A DNA stretch of 64,000 nucleotides from Kaistia defluvii (GCF_040548815.1 NZ_JBEPSM010000001.1:2604001-2668000), one strand, 5' to 3'; positions 43,189 through 51,906 are shown, numbered from the stretch's first letter. Notes: generated by a model from the sequence alone, not told the origin. Numbers and translations are program-made.

Positions 43189-43220
43189 AAAAGGCCGCGC
43201 CTGTTCGGGCGCGGCCTTTT
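43189..43220. terminator. Bidirectional terminator between ABC exporter and pepF
   Basis: AAAAGGCCGCGCC (43189-43201) pairs perfectly with GGCGCGGCCTTTT (43208-43220) around TGTTCG. It has T runs on both strands and sits between convergent genes, 26 bases beyond the pepF stop. Confidence 0.9.
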
Positions 43221-43245
43221 CGATACCAGAAACTGGCGCGGCGAA

Positions 43246-45054
43246 TTACGCCTCCATCGCTTCCAGCTCGGAGATGAAGCCTTCGAGCACTGAAAGGCCC
43301 TTCTGCCAGAAGGATGGGTCCGTCGCGTCGAGGCCGAAGGGCGCCAGAAGCTCCGAATGGTGCTTGGTGCCGCCTGCCTTCAACAGGTCGAAGTACTTCT
43401 CCTGGAAGCCGCTCTCCGACTGCCGGTAGACGGCATAGAGCGAGTTCACCAGGCAGTCGCCGAACGCATAGGCGTAAACGTAGAACGGCGAATGGATGAA
43501 GTGCGGGATGTAGGTCCAGAACGTCTCGTAGCCGGAGCCGAGGCGGATCGCCGGGCCCAGGCTCTCGACCTGGACTTCCATCCAGATCGCGTTCAGCTGG
43601 TCGGAGGTCAGCTCGCCCTCGCGACGGGCGATGTGGACCTTGCGCTCGAACGAATAGAAGGCGATCTGGCGCACGACCGTGTTGATCATGTCCTCGACCT
43701 TTGAGGCGAGCATCGCCTTGCGCTGGACCGGGTCGGTCTGGCTGTCGAGCAGCGCGCGGAAGGTCAGCATCTCTCCGAACACGCTGGCGGTTTCGGCCAG
43801 CGTCAGCGGCGTCGGCGCCATCAGCGCGCCCTGCGGCGCGGCCAGCACTTGGTGCACGCCATGGCCGAGCTCGTGCGCCAGCGTCATCACGTCCCGCGTC
43901 TTGCCCTGGTAGTTGAGCAGGACATAGGGATGCACGGAGGGCACCGTCGGATGCGCGAAGGCGCCGGGCGACTTGCCCGGGCGCACGGGCGCGTCGATCC
44001 AGTTCTTGTCGAAGAATTCCCTGGCGATCTCGGCCATTTCCGGCGCGAAATCGCCATAGGCCGACAGCACGGTGTCGCGCGCCTCGGTCCAGGGAATGGT
44101 GCGGCCCGGCACCTTCGGCAGCGGCGCGTTGCGATCCCAATGATCGAGCGCATCCTTGCCGAACCACTTGGCCTTCAGCTTGTAGTAGCGGTGCGACAGG
44201 CGCGGATAGGCCTCGCGCACGGCCGCGACCAGCGCATCGACCACTTCGGGCTCGACCCGGTTGGCGAGGTGGCGGGAGGCCGCAACATCCTCGAAGCCGC
44301 GCCAGCGATCCGAGATTTCCTTGTCCTTGGCCAGCGTGTTGGTGACCAGGGTGAACAGGCGGATGTTTTCCTTGAAGGTCGCCGCCAGCGCATCGGAGGC
44401 CGCCTTGCGCTTGGCCTCGTCCGGATCCTGCATCAGGTTCAGCGTCGGCTCGAGCGTCAGCTCCTCGCCGTTCACGTCGAAGCGAAGCGAGGCCATCGTC
44501 TCGTCGAACAGCCGGTTCCAGGCGCCGCGGCCGGTGACCGACTTCTCGTGGAAGAGCTGCTCGACGCGATCCTCGAGCTGGTACGGCTTCTCCTTGCGGA
44601 CATCCTCGATCCACGGCCGGTAATGCGCGAGCCTGGCATCCGCCTGCATCGCGGTCTCGAGCACGCTGTCCTCGATCCGGTTCAGCTCAAGCGTGAAGAA
44701 CAGCAGATGCGTTCCGGCATCGGTGATCTTCTGCTGCACGTCGCCATAGAACTTGGCGCCTACCGGATCGGTGGTGTCGCCGGAATAGACGAGACCGGCA
44801 TAGGAGATGATACGGCCGAGCAATTCCTCCAGCGTCTCGCAGGCGACGATCGCCTCGACCAGGCCGCCATCGCGGGCGAGCGCTTCCAGCTTGCCCTTGT
44901 AGGCGGTCTCGAAGGCGACCGAATCGGTCTGCGCCCGGGCGAGGTCGGCGGCCAGCGCGGGCGAGTCCATGCCGGGATAGAGGTCGGCCAGATTCCACTC
45001 CGGCAGTGCGCCAAGCGCCGCATCGGCGGGCTGGGTGGCAAGAGCGGAGCTCAT
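43246..45054 (-). CDS. pepF: Oligoendopeptidase F (M3 family)
   Basis: PepF is a cytosolic zinc metallopeptidase that cuts short peptides. The protein has the active-site motif TLAHELGHGVHQVLA (HEXXH), the third zinc ligand in ETASVFGEMLTF, and FFDKNWIDAPVRPGKSPGAF, GSGYETFWTYIPHFIHSPFY typical of the family. The start at 45054 (602 residues) is preferred because family proteins begin near here; ATGs at 45093 and 45126 would lengthen it and none has a strong ribosome site. It is transcribed away from the response regulator; the gap between them contains a CtrA-like box. Confidence 0.94.
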   Translation of the reverse strand: MSSALATQPADAALGALPEWNLADLYPGMDSPALAADLARAQTDSVAFETAYKGKLEALARDGGLVEAIVACETLEELLGRIISYAGLVYSGDTTDPVGAKFYGDVQQKITDAGTHLLFFTLELNRIEDSVLETAMQADARLAHYRPWIEDVRKEKPYQLEDRVEQLFHEKSVTGRGAWNRLFDETMASLRFDVNGEELTLEPTLNLMQDPDEAKRKAASDALAATFKENIRLFTLVTNTLAKDKEISDRWRGFEDVAASRHLANRVEPEVVDALVAAVREAYPRLSHRYYKLKAKWFGKDALDHWDRNAPLPKVPGRTIPWTEARDTVLSAYGDFAPEMAEIAREFFDKNWIDAPVRPGKSPGAFAHPTVPSVHPYVLLNYQGKTRDVMTLAHELGHGVHQVLAAPQGALMAPTPLTLAETASVFGEMLTFRALLDSQTDPVQRKAMLASKVEDMINTVVRQIAFYSFERKVHIARREGELTSDQLNAIWMEVQVESLGPAIRLGSGYETFWTYIPHFIHSPFYVYAYAFGDCLVNSLYAVYRQSESGFQEKYFDLLKAGGTKHHSELLAPFGLDATDPSFWQKGLSVLEGFISELEAMEA

Positions 45055-45200
45055 GTGAGCCGAGCTCTTCGGGATCGCATTGATGAAGGGCATGGAGGAT
45101 CCGATAGCGCGAGAAAGATGGTCCATACTTAGGGGCCCACCCCCCTCTCGATCAACCCGCGTGATCGAACGGTGCGCATCGGCGCATCGGGGCCGCACGG

Positions 45201-45216
45201 GTAACAGGACGTTAAC
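45201..45216 (+). promoter_or_regulatory. CtrA-like box upstream of the response regulator (one mismatch)
   Basis: GTAA (45201-45204), 7 bases, TTAAC (45212-45216) differs from TTAA-N7-TTAAC in one base. It lies 84 bases before the regulator ATG and about 150 bases from the pepF start, in the shared divergent promoter region. Confidence 0.4.
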
Positions 45217-45299
45217 GCGACGATCCGATCATGGACCGACAGGCACCCTGGCGCCGCTCTGCGCCGTGCCGCTCTCATCCCGAAATTGCAAAGCGCCGC

Positions 45300-46799
45300 A
45301 TGCCCGCCCAGATCCTCATCGTCGACGACGATCCCGCGCAAAGGCGGCTTCTGGAAGCGGCGGCCGTAGCGCTCGGCCTGGAAGTCGTCGTGCTGTCGGA
45401 CGGCCGCGCCGCGCTCGAGCGGCTGGCCGCGCCGGATGGCGGACGGTTCGATGCGATGATTCTCGATCTCGTCCTGCCGGAACTCGATGGCATTGGCGTG
45501 CTGGAACGCCTGTCCCGAACCGGCCGGACGCTGCCGGTGATCGTCCAGGTGGCGCAGGGCGGGACCGACCAGGCCGCGAGCGCGATCCGCGCCGGCGCCA
45601 CGGATTTTCTCGTCACCCCCACCTCGCCCGAACGCATCGAAGTCTCGATCCGGAACGCGCTGCGTCTGGGCGCGCTGGAAAAAGAACAGGCGCGGAGCCG
45701 CCGCGCCGCTGGCGACACGCTGACTTTCGACGATCTCGTGACGACAAGCCCGGCCATGGCCAGGGTCGTCCAGCTCGGCCTGCGCGCCGCGGGATCGCCG
45801 ATGCCCATCCTGCTCGAAGGCGAGAGCGGCACCGGCAGGGAGCGCATCGCCCGCGCCATCCATGGCAGCGGCGACCGCAAATCGAAGCCTTTCGTGGCCG
45901 TTTCCTGCGGCATGCTCGCCCCCGGCCTGCTGGATGCGACCCTGTTCGGCCTGCAGACGGGCCCCGCCGCCCGACATCCCGGCAAGCTGCAACAGGCCCA
46001 GGGCGGGACGCTGTTCCTCTACGGCATCGGCGACCTGCCGCTCGACGTACAGGCCCGGCTGCTGCGCGCGCTCCAGGAGGGTGAAATCGAGCCGGTCGGC
46101 GCCAAGCGCCCCCTCCGGATCGACATCCGCCTGATCGCCGCGACCGATCACGACTTGATCGACCGCATCCGGCAGGGGCTGTTTCGCGAGGACCTCTATT
46201 ATCGGCTCAACGTCTTCCCGATCCGCGTGCCGCCGCTGCGCGACCGGCGCGAGGACATTCCGGATCTGGTCCAGCAATTCGCCGCCCGCTTCGCTTCCGA
46301 ACAGGGCAAGCGCAGCTTACGCGGTATCGCGCCGGAAGCGCTGGACCTGCTGAGGTCGCAGGCCTGGCCCGGCAATGTCCGGCAGCTGGAAAACGCCGTC
46401 TTCCGCGCCGTCGCGCTGGCGGACGGCCCGATGCTCACGCCGGCCGATTTCCCGCAGATCGCCAGCCGCCACGAAGCCATCCCGAGCGCGCCGGTCGCGA
46501 TCGAGAGCAACGCGGTGATCCCATTCGACCGGCCGCGTCTATCCGACGCGCCGCCAACCGCCCTGGCGCCACAGGGCGACGCTACGATCGCCGCCGTCGA
46601 TGCCGGCGGCGACGTCCGGCCGCTGGCCGAGATCGAGGCGGAGGTGATCCGGCTGGCGCTCGATCGCTACCGTGGCCGCATGGCAACGGTGGCGCGGAAA
46701 CTCGGCATTGGCCGCTCGACTCTCTATCGCAAACTCAAAGAACTCGGCATTGCCGAGACGGGCGAGAAATCCGGGGCCGGGAAGATTGCGGCAGAGTGA
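45300..46799 (+). CDS. NtrC-family response regulator with degenerate AAA+ domain
   Basis: The 499-residue protein has a receiver domain (ILIVDDDPAQRRLL, phospho-acceptor in ILDLVLPELDGIG), an AAA+ sigma-54-activator domain and a Fis-type helix-turn-helix (DRYRGRMATVARKLGIGRST). The ATPase domain is altered at every key site: Walker A is GESGTGRER (Lys to Arg), Walker B reads GGTLFLYGIGDLP instead of LDEIGELP, and the GAFTGA loop that contacts sigma-54 is replaced by LQTGPAARHPG. The receiver also lacks the conserved Thr and Lys (IVQVAQGG, LVTPTSP). It is therefore unlikely to activate sigma-54; it may act as a DNA-binding repressor or with sigma-70, as Rhodobacter NtrC does. Confidence 0.9.
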   Translation: MPAQILIVDDDPAQRRLLEAAAVALGLEVVVLSDGRAALERLAAPDGGRFDAMILDLVLPELDGIGVLERLSRTGRTLPVIVQVAQGGTDQAASAIRAGATDFLVTPTSPERIEVSIRNALRLGALEKEQARSRRAAGDTLTFDDLVTTSPAMARVVQLGLRAAGSPMPILLEGESGTGRERIARAIHGSGDRKSKPFVAVSCGMLAPGLLDATLFGLQTGPAARHPGKLQQAQGGTLFLYGIGDLPLDVQARLLRALQEGEIEPVGAKRPLRIDIRLIAATDHDLIDRIRQGLFREDLYYRLNVFPIRVPPLRDRREDIPDLVQQFAARFASEQGKRSLRGIAPEALDLLRSQAWPGNVRQLENAVFRAVALADGPMLTPADFPQIASRHEAIPSAPVAIESNAVIPFDRPRLSDAPPTALAPQGDATIAAVDAGGDVRPLAEIEAEVIRLALDRYRGRMATVARKLGIGRSTLYRKLKELGIAETGEKSGAGKIAAE

Positions 46800-46896
46800 C
46801 GTGGATCGCAGCGCGGTCCATGGAATTGATGTCTACAGGTGCCAGGCACCGACCGTGACGGTATCGCTCCGGTACGGCTCGAAAGGTTCGGAAGTC

Positions 46897-48582
46897 ATGA
46901 AGGGTTCGGGCGAGATGATGTTCAAGGCGACGAAGACACTCCTGGCAGGCGCGGCGCTGATCGGGTTGTCGGTCGGCTCGGCCCATGCCTACCTGCCGGA
47001 AGGCAAGACGTTTCGCGAGCGCGCAGGCAGCGCCGCCAGCCTGACCCTGGCCGACGTCGCCAGCGATCCGGCCGCGCGCGCCCTGAAGGGCTTGCTCACC
47101 GCGCCGCAGGAAAAGCTCTCGTTCAACGACAAGCGCGACCGCGCCGCCATGGTCGAGTTCTATGCCGAGCGTGACTATCAGCCTGTCTGGATGGTCGAAG
47201 GCGTCTACACGCCCCAGGCGCGCCGGATCATGGACCGAATTGCGGCCGCCGCCGAAGACGGGCTCGACCCCGCCGCCTACAAGCTGCCGCCGGCGACCCT
47301 GGGCTCCAGCACCCCGGCCGGCCCGGATATCGCGGCCTCGGTCGACATGCTGCTCAGCAAGGCGGTCCTCACCTATGCCCGCCAGGCCTATGCGGGCCGG
47401 CTGGATCCGTCCTCGATCAGCAAGCTGATCACGCTGAAGCCGCTGCTGCCCGATCCGATCGAGGTGTTGACCACCGTCTCGACCGCCAGCGACGGCGCGG
47501 CGGCGATCGCCGGTTACAATCCGCAGCACGAGGGCTATCGGCGCCTGAAGCAGGCGCTCGCTACCGCGCGCGGCGGCGAGACCGCGACGGTTCATGCGCC
47601 GGTACCCGGCGGCAAGTCGATGAAGGTCGGCCTCTCCGATCCGCGCGTGCCGCTGCTGCGCGCCCGCTTCGACCTGCCGGCGCCGAGCGAGGCGCCCGAG
47701 GTCTATGACGAGACGCTGGCGCAGGCGGTGAAGAGCTTCCAGGCCGACAAGGGGCTGAAGGCGGACGGCATCGCCGGTAACGCCACGGTCGCCTTCATCA
47801 ACGGCACGGGCAAGTCGAACACCGCGGAAATCATCGCCAATATGGAGCGCTGGCGCTGGATGCCGCGCGACCTCGGCGCCTTCCACATCATCGCGAACAT
47901 CCCCGAATACAACGTCCGCGTGGTCGAGAACGGCAAGGTGATCCACACGACCCGCGCGGTCGTCGGCAAGATCACCAACCAGACCCCGGTCTTCTCCGAC
48001 GCTATGGAATCGATCGTCGTCAATCCGAGCTGGAACGTCCCGGCTTCGATCACGATGAAGGAAATGCTGCCGGCGGTTCGGCGCGACCCGAGCTACATGT
48101 CGCGCAAGGGCTATCAGGTGCTGGCGAATGTCGATGGCAAGTTCCGCCCGGTCGATCCGCAGATGGTCGACTGGAGCAACGTCAACGCGCGCCAGATCAT
48201 GATCCGCCAGCCGCCGGGCGACGACAACGCGCTGGGCAACGTCAAGTTCCTGTTTCCCAACGAGCACTCCGTCTACCTGCACGACACCCCATCGAAGAGC
48301 TTTTTCAAGCGCGACGACCGTGCGCTCAGCCATGGCTGCGTCCGCGTCCAGGATCCCCTGGAATTCGCCGACGTGCTGCTGGCGCATCAGGGCGGATGGT
48401 CGCAGCAGCGCCTTCGCAAAATGGTCGGCGGCAAGGAAAAATGGATCAATCTGCCGAATCGGATCCCGATTCACCTGACCTATTTCACGGCTTTCGTCGA
48501 CGATAATGGCGTTGTCCAGACCCGCCCGGACATTTACGGCTTCAACGCCAGGGTCGAAAAAGCGCTCGGCCTGCAGGGCTGA
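46897..48582 (+). CDS. YcbB-like L,D-transpeptidase
   Basis: This periplasmic enzyme makes 3-3 cross-links in peptidoglycan. The ATG at 46897 has GGAAG before it and starts a signal peptide (FKATKTLLAGAALIGLSVGS, cleavage near AHA); the precursor has 561 residues. Domains follow as in YcbB: an N-terminal scaffold (AERDYQPVWMVEGVYTPQAR), a peptidoglycan-binding segment (YDETLAQAVKSFQADKGLKA DGIAGN), and the YkuD catalytic domain with the active-site motif LSHGCVRVQDP. It lies after the degenerate regulator and before the DUF882 gene, forming an envelope-related block. A terminator follows. Confidence 0.93.
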   Translation: MKGSGEMMFKATKTLLAGAALIGLSVGSAHAYLPEGKTFRERAGSAASLTLADVASDPAARALKGLLTAPQEKLSFNDKRDRAAMVEFYAERDYQPVWMVEGVYTPQARRIMDRIAAAAEDGLDPAAYKLPPATLGSSTPAGPDIAASVDMLLSKAVLTYARQAYAGRLDPSSISKLITLKPLLPDPIEVLTTVSTASDGAAAIAGYNPQHEGYRRLKQALATARGGETATVHAPVPGGKSMKVGLSDPRVPLLRARFDLPAPSEAPEVYDETLAQAVKSFQADKGLKADGIAGNATVAFINGTGKSNTAEIIANMERWRWMPRDLGAFHIIANIPEYNVRVVENGKVIHTTRAVVGKITNQTPVFSDAMESIVVNPSWNVPASITMKEMLPAVRRDPSYMSRKGYQVLANVDGKFRPVDPQMVDWSNVNARQIMIRQPPGDDNALGNVKFLFPNEHSVYLHDTPSKSFFKRDDRALSHGCVRVQDPLEFADVLLAHQGGWSQQRLRKMVGGKEKWINLPNRIPIHLTYFTAFVDDNGVVQTRPDIYGFNARVEKALGLQG

Positions 48583-48644
48583 AACCGGCCCGGCGCCTTG
48601 GGTTGCAGGGCGCCGGCCCGCTGTTTCCGGCGATGAAATGTGCG

Positions 48645-48682
48645 AAACCGCGCTGGACGATGTCCTGCGCGGTTTTCTTTTT
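48645..48682 (+). terminator. Rho-independent terminator after the L,D-transpeptidase gene
   Basis: AAACCGCGC (48645-48653) pairs with GCGCGGTTT (48667-48675), with a 13-base loop, and runs into TTTCTTTTT. It separates the transpeptidase from the DUF882 gene. Confidence 0.8.
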
Positions 48683-48781
48683 GCCCCTCAAATGCCACGA
48701 TTGCCGCCGACTGTTGCGAAATGACAATGCCGTGATCGGCAGGTGAACCCCGGAAACGGGGTCCAAGAAAGGTCGATTACG

Positions 48782-48797
48782 GTAAATGCTGGTTAAC
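48782..48797 (+). promoter_or_regulatory. CtrA-like box upstream of the DUF882 gene (one mismatch)
   Basis: GTAA (48782-48785), 7 bases, TTAAC (48793-48797) again differs from consensus only in the first base, the same substitution as at 45201. It lies about 60 bases before the DUF882 start. Confidence 0.4.
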
Positions 48798-48856
48798 TCT
48801 CTTCAAGCATTCTGCCCTTTACGGGGGCCCATTCCGGGCAAGGACGCAGAAGCACA

Positions 48857-50626
48857 TTGATTAAGCAAACCGATCAGTTCGAGCGAGACCGGAGCCTGCT
48901 GCAGCGTTGCAGCACCGCTTTTCGCATGCTCCTCGCAACCACCGTCGTTGCCGGCTCAATGGTCGTCACGGCGCCCATCGATGATGCAGACGCCGCCGCG
49001 GGCGACCGCGCGCTCAAGCTGCACAACGCCCACACACAAGAGACGGCCACCATCGTCTTCAAGCGCAACGGCCGATACGACCCGGCCGGGCTGAAGCAGC
49101 TCAACGTGTTCCTGCGCGACTGGCGCAAGAACGAGCCGACGAAGATGGATCCGCAGCTCTTCGACCTGATCTGGGAAGTGTACCAGCAGGCCGGGTCGCG
49201 CGTGCCGATCACCGTCATCTGCGGCTATCGCTCGCCCGCGACCAACGGCATGCTCCGTTCGCGTTCCCGCGGCGTCGCCAAGCAGAGCCAGCACATGCTC
49301 GGCAAGGCGATGGATTTCTACATGCCGGACGTTCCGCTGGCCAAGCTCCGGGCCATCGGCCTGAAGATGCAGGTTGGCGGCGTCGGCTTCTACCCCACCT
49401 CCGGCTCGCCCTTCGTCCATATGGACACGGGCAGCGTCCGCCATTGGCCGAAGATGACGCGCGAACAGCTCGTGCGGATCTTCCCGAACGGCAAGACGCT
49501 GCATGTGCCGTCCGATGGCAGGCCGCTTCCCGGTTATGAGCAGGCGCTTGCTGCCTACAAGGCCCGCAAGGCCGGCGGCGGTTCGGTCATGATGGCCAGC
49601 GCCTCGTCGAGCAAGGGCAAGTCTTGGTTCAGCCGCCTGACCGGCAATGATTCCGCCGACGAGGACGATATCCCCGCCGTCGCGGCTCCGGCTGCGAAGC
49701 CGGGCAAGGCTCCGGCCGCGATGGAAGCCGATGCGGATGCCGTCCAGGTCGCCGCCGTCGCCAAGACCGACGAACCGGCAGCCGAGGAGGCCGTGCCGTT
49801 TGCAACGGCGTCCGCACCGCTGCCGCGCCCGGCCCCGAACCGCGAGGCCGAAGCCGTCGTCGTCGCAGCCGCCGATACCGAAGCCGTTGGCGCTTTCCCG
49901 CCGGCTCCGCGCCGTTCGCCGGTCGCCCGTCCCATCATGGCGATGGCCAGCGTCGCGCCGATCCCGCAGGCATCGCCTGTGCAGCCGGCGCCGGCCTATG
50001 GCAGCGGCATCACCGATACGCTCGCGGCGCTTGAAGCGACCAGCTCGGCCAGGGCAAACGCCCAGGTCGCGGGTCTGCGCAAGTCCGGCACCGCGGCGGA
50101 CGCCATCGCCGAGGCCGTTGGCAAGGGCAAGCCCTCCAGCGACGCGATGATGGCCTATGCCGCACCGCTGACCTTCGACGAGACCGCTGCGCCGCATATC
50201 GACGCCGCGACGGGCGCGATCGTCGCCGGCCACGCCGCCAAGACGGTTGCCAAGGCCTCGGCTACCGGCGGAGCCAAGCTCGCGTCGCGGGGCAATGCCT
50301 CGGGACTGCAGGCCGCAGCGCCGGTTGTTGCCAACGATCCGCTCGCTCGCCTGACGCCGGTTGCCTATGAGGCCGCGACGATCGAACTGGTTACCCGCAC
50401 CGGCTCGACCCGTCAGAAGCCCTACGCCAACCTGCAGATGCCGACGCCCTTCCTGATGCCGGAACTGTTCACGGCACCGGAGCGCTCGATCCGCCTCGGC
50501 TTTGGTCGCATCGCCTATGAAGGCCTCCGGACGGACCGCTTCGCCGGCCCGCTGGTCCATCACCTCGGCACGCAGGAATTCGCGCAGCTCGAGACCATCG
50601 GTCGGACGGCCTTCCTGAAGCGCTGA
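48857..50626 (+). CDS. DUF882/M15-like peptidoglycan peptidase domain protein with long linker
   Basis: The 589-residue precursor begins at TTG 48857 with a signal-type segment (AFRMLLATTVVAGSMVVTAP). The DUF882 (YcbK-type) domain follows with ITVICGYRSPATN, the zinc ligands in SQHMLGKAMDFYMPD (His and Asp) and in SPFVHMDTGSVRHWP (His), the pattern of D-Ala-D-Ala carboxypeptidases of the M15 fold. After residue 230 there are about 300 residues of low-complexity Ala/Pro/Asp sequence, then a conserved C-terminal stretch with VTRTGSTRQKPYANLQM. The long tail is much longer than in stand-alone YcbK. It probably trims peptidoglycan peptides in the periplasm. An ATG start further in cannot be excluded. 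Confidence 0.85.
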   Translation: MIKQTDQFERDRSLLQRCSTAFRMLLATTVVAGSMVVTAPIDDADAAAGDRALKLHNAHTQETATIVFKRNGRYDPAGLKQLNVFLRDWRKNEPTKMDPQLFDLIWEVYQQAGSRVPITVICGYRSPATNGMLRSRSRGVAKQSQHMLGKAMDFYMPDVPLAKLRAIGLKMQVGGVGFYPTSGSPFVHMDTGSVRHWPKMTREQLVRIFPNGKTLHVPSDGRPLPGYEQALAAYKARKAGGGSVMMASASSSKGKSWFSRLTGNDSADEDDIPAVAAPAAKPGKAPAAMEADADAVQVAAVAKTDEPAAEEAVPFATASAPLPRPAPNREAEAVVVAAADTEAVGAFPPAPRRSPVARPIMAMASVAPIPQASPVQPAPAYGSGITDTLAALEATSSARANAQVAGLRKSGTAADAIAEAVGKGKPSSDAMMAYAAPLTFDETAAPHIDAATGAIVAGHAAKTVAKASATGGAKLASRGNASGLQAAAPVVANDPLARLTPVAYEAATIELVTRTGSTRQKPYANLQMPTPFLMPELFTAPERSIRLGFGRIAYEGLRTDRFAGPLVHHLGTQEFAQLETIGRTAFLKR

Positions 50627-50650
50627 CCGCAGGCAGCAATAGAAAAATCA

Positions 50651-50686
50651 AAAGCGCCGTAGCGACATGCTGCGGCGCTTTTTTTT
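50651..50686 (+). terminator. Rho-independent terminator after the DUF882 gene
   Basis: AAAGCGCCG (50651-50659) pairs with CGGCGCTTT (50673-50681), with an inner AGC/GCT pair, followed by a run of eight T. The remaining 260 bases up to the small gene at 50947 hold a GCCCGGGGCC-type inverted stretch (about 50771-50781) but no gene. Confidence 0.9.
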
Positions 50687-50946
50687 GGCCGGCTTTTGCC
50701 TCCGCCGCCCGAGCGCGCCGGGACGAGCCAAGTAGCGGATGGCCAAAACGCCCAGGCACGAGCATGCCTGCCCGGGGCCATGGACGGCCCGCTCGGTCAG
50801 GGAATCGCTTAGAGAATCGGAGAGCTTGGACGCAGGCCGGCGCGGGGCTCAGCGAGCGGCGCGCTTCAAAAGGGCGAACGGGACCTGTCGGCTGCCGCAG
50901 GGGGCTGATATAGGCTGTTGATCAGCCCTGAGAGGAAGCGCGCGCC

Positions 50947-51120
50947 ATGACCGAGAAAAACGATCGCTTCAAGAAGGCCCCACGTAAGAAGGCGGCCCCG
51001 GTAAAGCGGGTATCGCTGTCGGCGGAGGCCCGCCAAGCCTATGAAGACCTGGTGCGGACGCGCGACGAGCGCGAGCGGGCCTATGGCCAGCATCTGCCGG
51101 CCGAGAACAAGGGCAAGTAG
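50947..51120 (+). CDS. Small basic protein of unknown family
   Basis: The 57-residue frame starts at ATG 50947 after AGAGGAAG and reads MTEKNDRFKKAPRKKAAPVK, then RVSLSAEARQAYEDLVRTRD and ERERAYGQHLPAENKGK. The N-terminal half is strongly basic and the C-terminal half is one helix with alternating charges. No known family is recognised. The good ribosome site and codon usage like that of its neighbours support translation. It is convergent with gapR, 75 bases away. A nucleic-acid or ribosome-binding role would fit the charge but is only a guess. Confidence 0.6.
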   Translation: MTEKNDRFKKAPRKKAAPVKRVSLSAEARQAYEDLVRTRDERERAYGQHLPAENKGK

Positions 51121-51195
51121 CCCCATCGGGATGCCCACCGGCGGCGCACGATCGGAGCAGCGCTCCGATCGACCCCGTCGGACGGAATGGCTGGA

Positions 51196-51447
51196 TCAGA
51201 CCATGCCGAGCGCGTTCTTGTAGAGTTCGAGGATCGCCTCTTGCTCTTCGCGCTCATTGGCGTCCTGCTTGCGCAGCGCCACGATCTTGCGCAGCGCCTT
51301 GGTGTCGTAGCCATTGGCCTTCGCCTCGCCATAGACGTCCTTGATGTCGTCGGCGATCGCCTTCTTCTCTTCCTCGAGTCGCTCGATCCGCTCGACAATG
51401 GATCTGAGCTGGGCGGCGGCGACGCCCTGGACTTCGTCTTCAGCCAT
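51196..51447 (-). CDS. gapR: GapR-like nucleoid-associated protein (DUF2312/UPF0335)
   Basis: In Caulobacter GapR binds overtwisted AT-rich DNA ahead of replication forks and stimulates gyrase. The 83-residue protein begins [20 protein letters not shown], then [40 protein letters not shown] and a short terminal helix [20 protein letters not shown]. This is the DUF2312 family, a three-helix DNA clamp. The start at 51447 gives the conserved N-terminus. It is monocistronic, followed on the minus strand by nothing before the small convergent gene. Family identity is clear; DNA-binding role is by homology. Confidence 0.94.
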   Translation of the reverse strand: MAEDEVQGVAAAQLRSIVERIERLEEEKKAIADDIKDVYGEAKANGYDTKALRKIVALRKQDANEREEQEAILELYKNALGMV

Positions 51448-51538
51448 GGTGGGGAACCTCAAAAAAGTTTGGCGACAGGCGAGCGTGAGTGCCCGACTTA
51501 GCCGAATGGGTCAAGTCCACAAAGGACGTGCCGGTGCG

Positions 51539-51844
51539 TCAATGGTCCGGGCGATTGGCCGCGAAGGCCGCCTGCTGTTCCGCCGACGCCTCGCGCTGGT
51601 TCAGCTTCTGCCACTCCGCATAGGGCATGCCGTAGACGATCTCGCGCGACTGCTCCTTGGAGAGTTCAATCCCCTTCGCCTCGGCGGCCTCGCGGTACCA
51701 GTTCGACAGGCAATTGCGGCAGAAGCCGGCGAGATTCATCAGATCGATGTTCTGCACATCGCTGCGCGTCCGCAGATGCTCGACCAGGCTGCGGAAAGCC
51801 GCCGCCTCGAGTTCGGTCGTCGTTTGGGGGTCCAGTTGGGTCAT
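51539..51844 (-). CDS. DUF1244 family protein
   Basis: The 101-residue protein starts MTQLDPQTTTELEAAAFRSL and contains VQNIDLMNLAGFCRNCLSNW with two cysteines in CRNC, then YREAAEAKGIELSKEQSREI and VYGMPYAEWQKLNQREASAE. This is the DUF1244 family, a compact helical domain whose CxxC pair and NWY motif are conserved; structures suggest metal or cofactor binding, but function is not assigned. It lies downstream of the N-formylglutamate amidohydrolase gene on the same strand, 62 bases after it, and may be co-transcribed. Confidence 0.9.
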   Translation of the reverse strand: MTQLDPQTTTELEAAAFRSLVEHLRTRSDVQNIDLMNLAGFCRNCLSNWYREAAEAKGIELSKEQSREIVYGMPYAEWQKLNQREASAEQQAAFAANRPDH

Positions 51845-51906
51845 GACAGCCTGCCTTCGAAAGTGAGGGGACCCGAAGGTCCGTTGCCGGGGCTTGCCCG
51901 TTGCCG

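Noticed and set aside
42983..44614. 543-codon minus-strand frame overlapping pepF in another frame
   Set aside because: Out-of-frame reading of pepF; Arg/Ala-rich, no motif, whereas pepF contains HEXXH and full family conservation.
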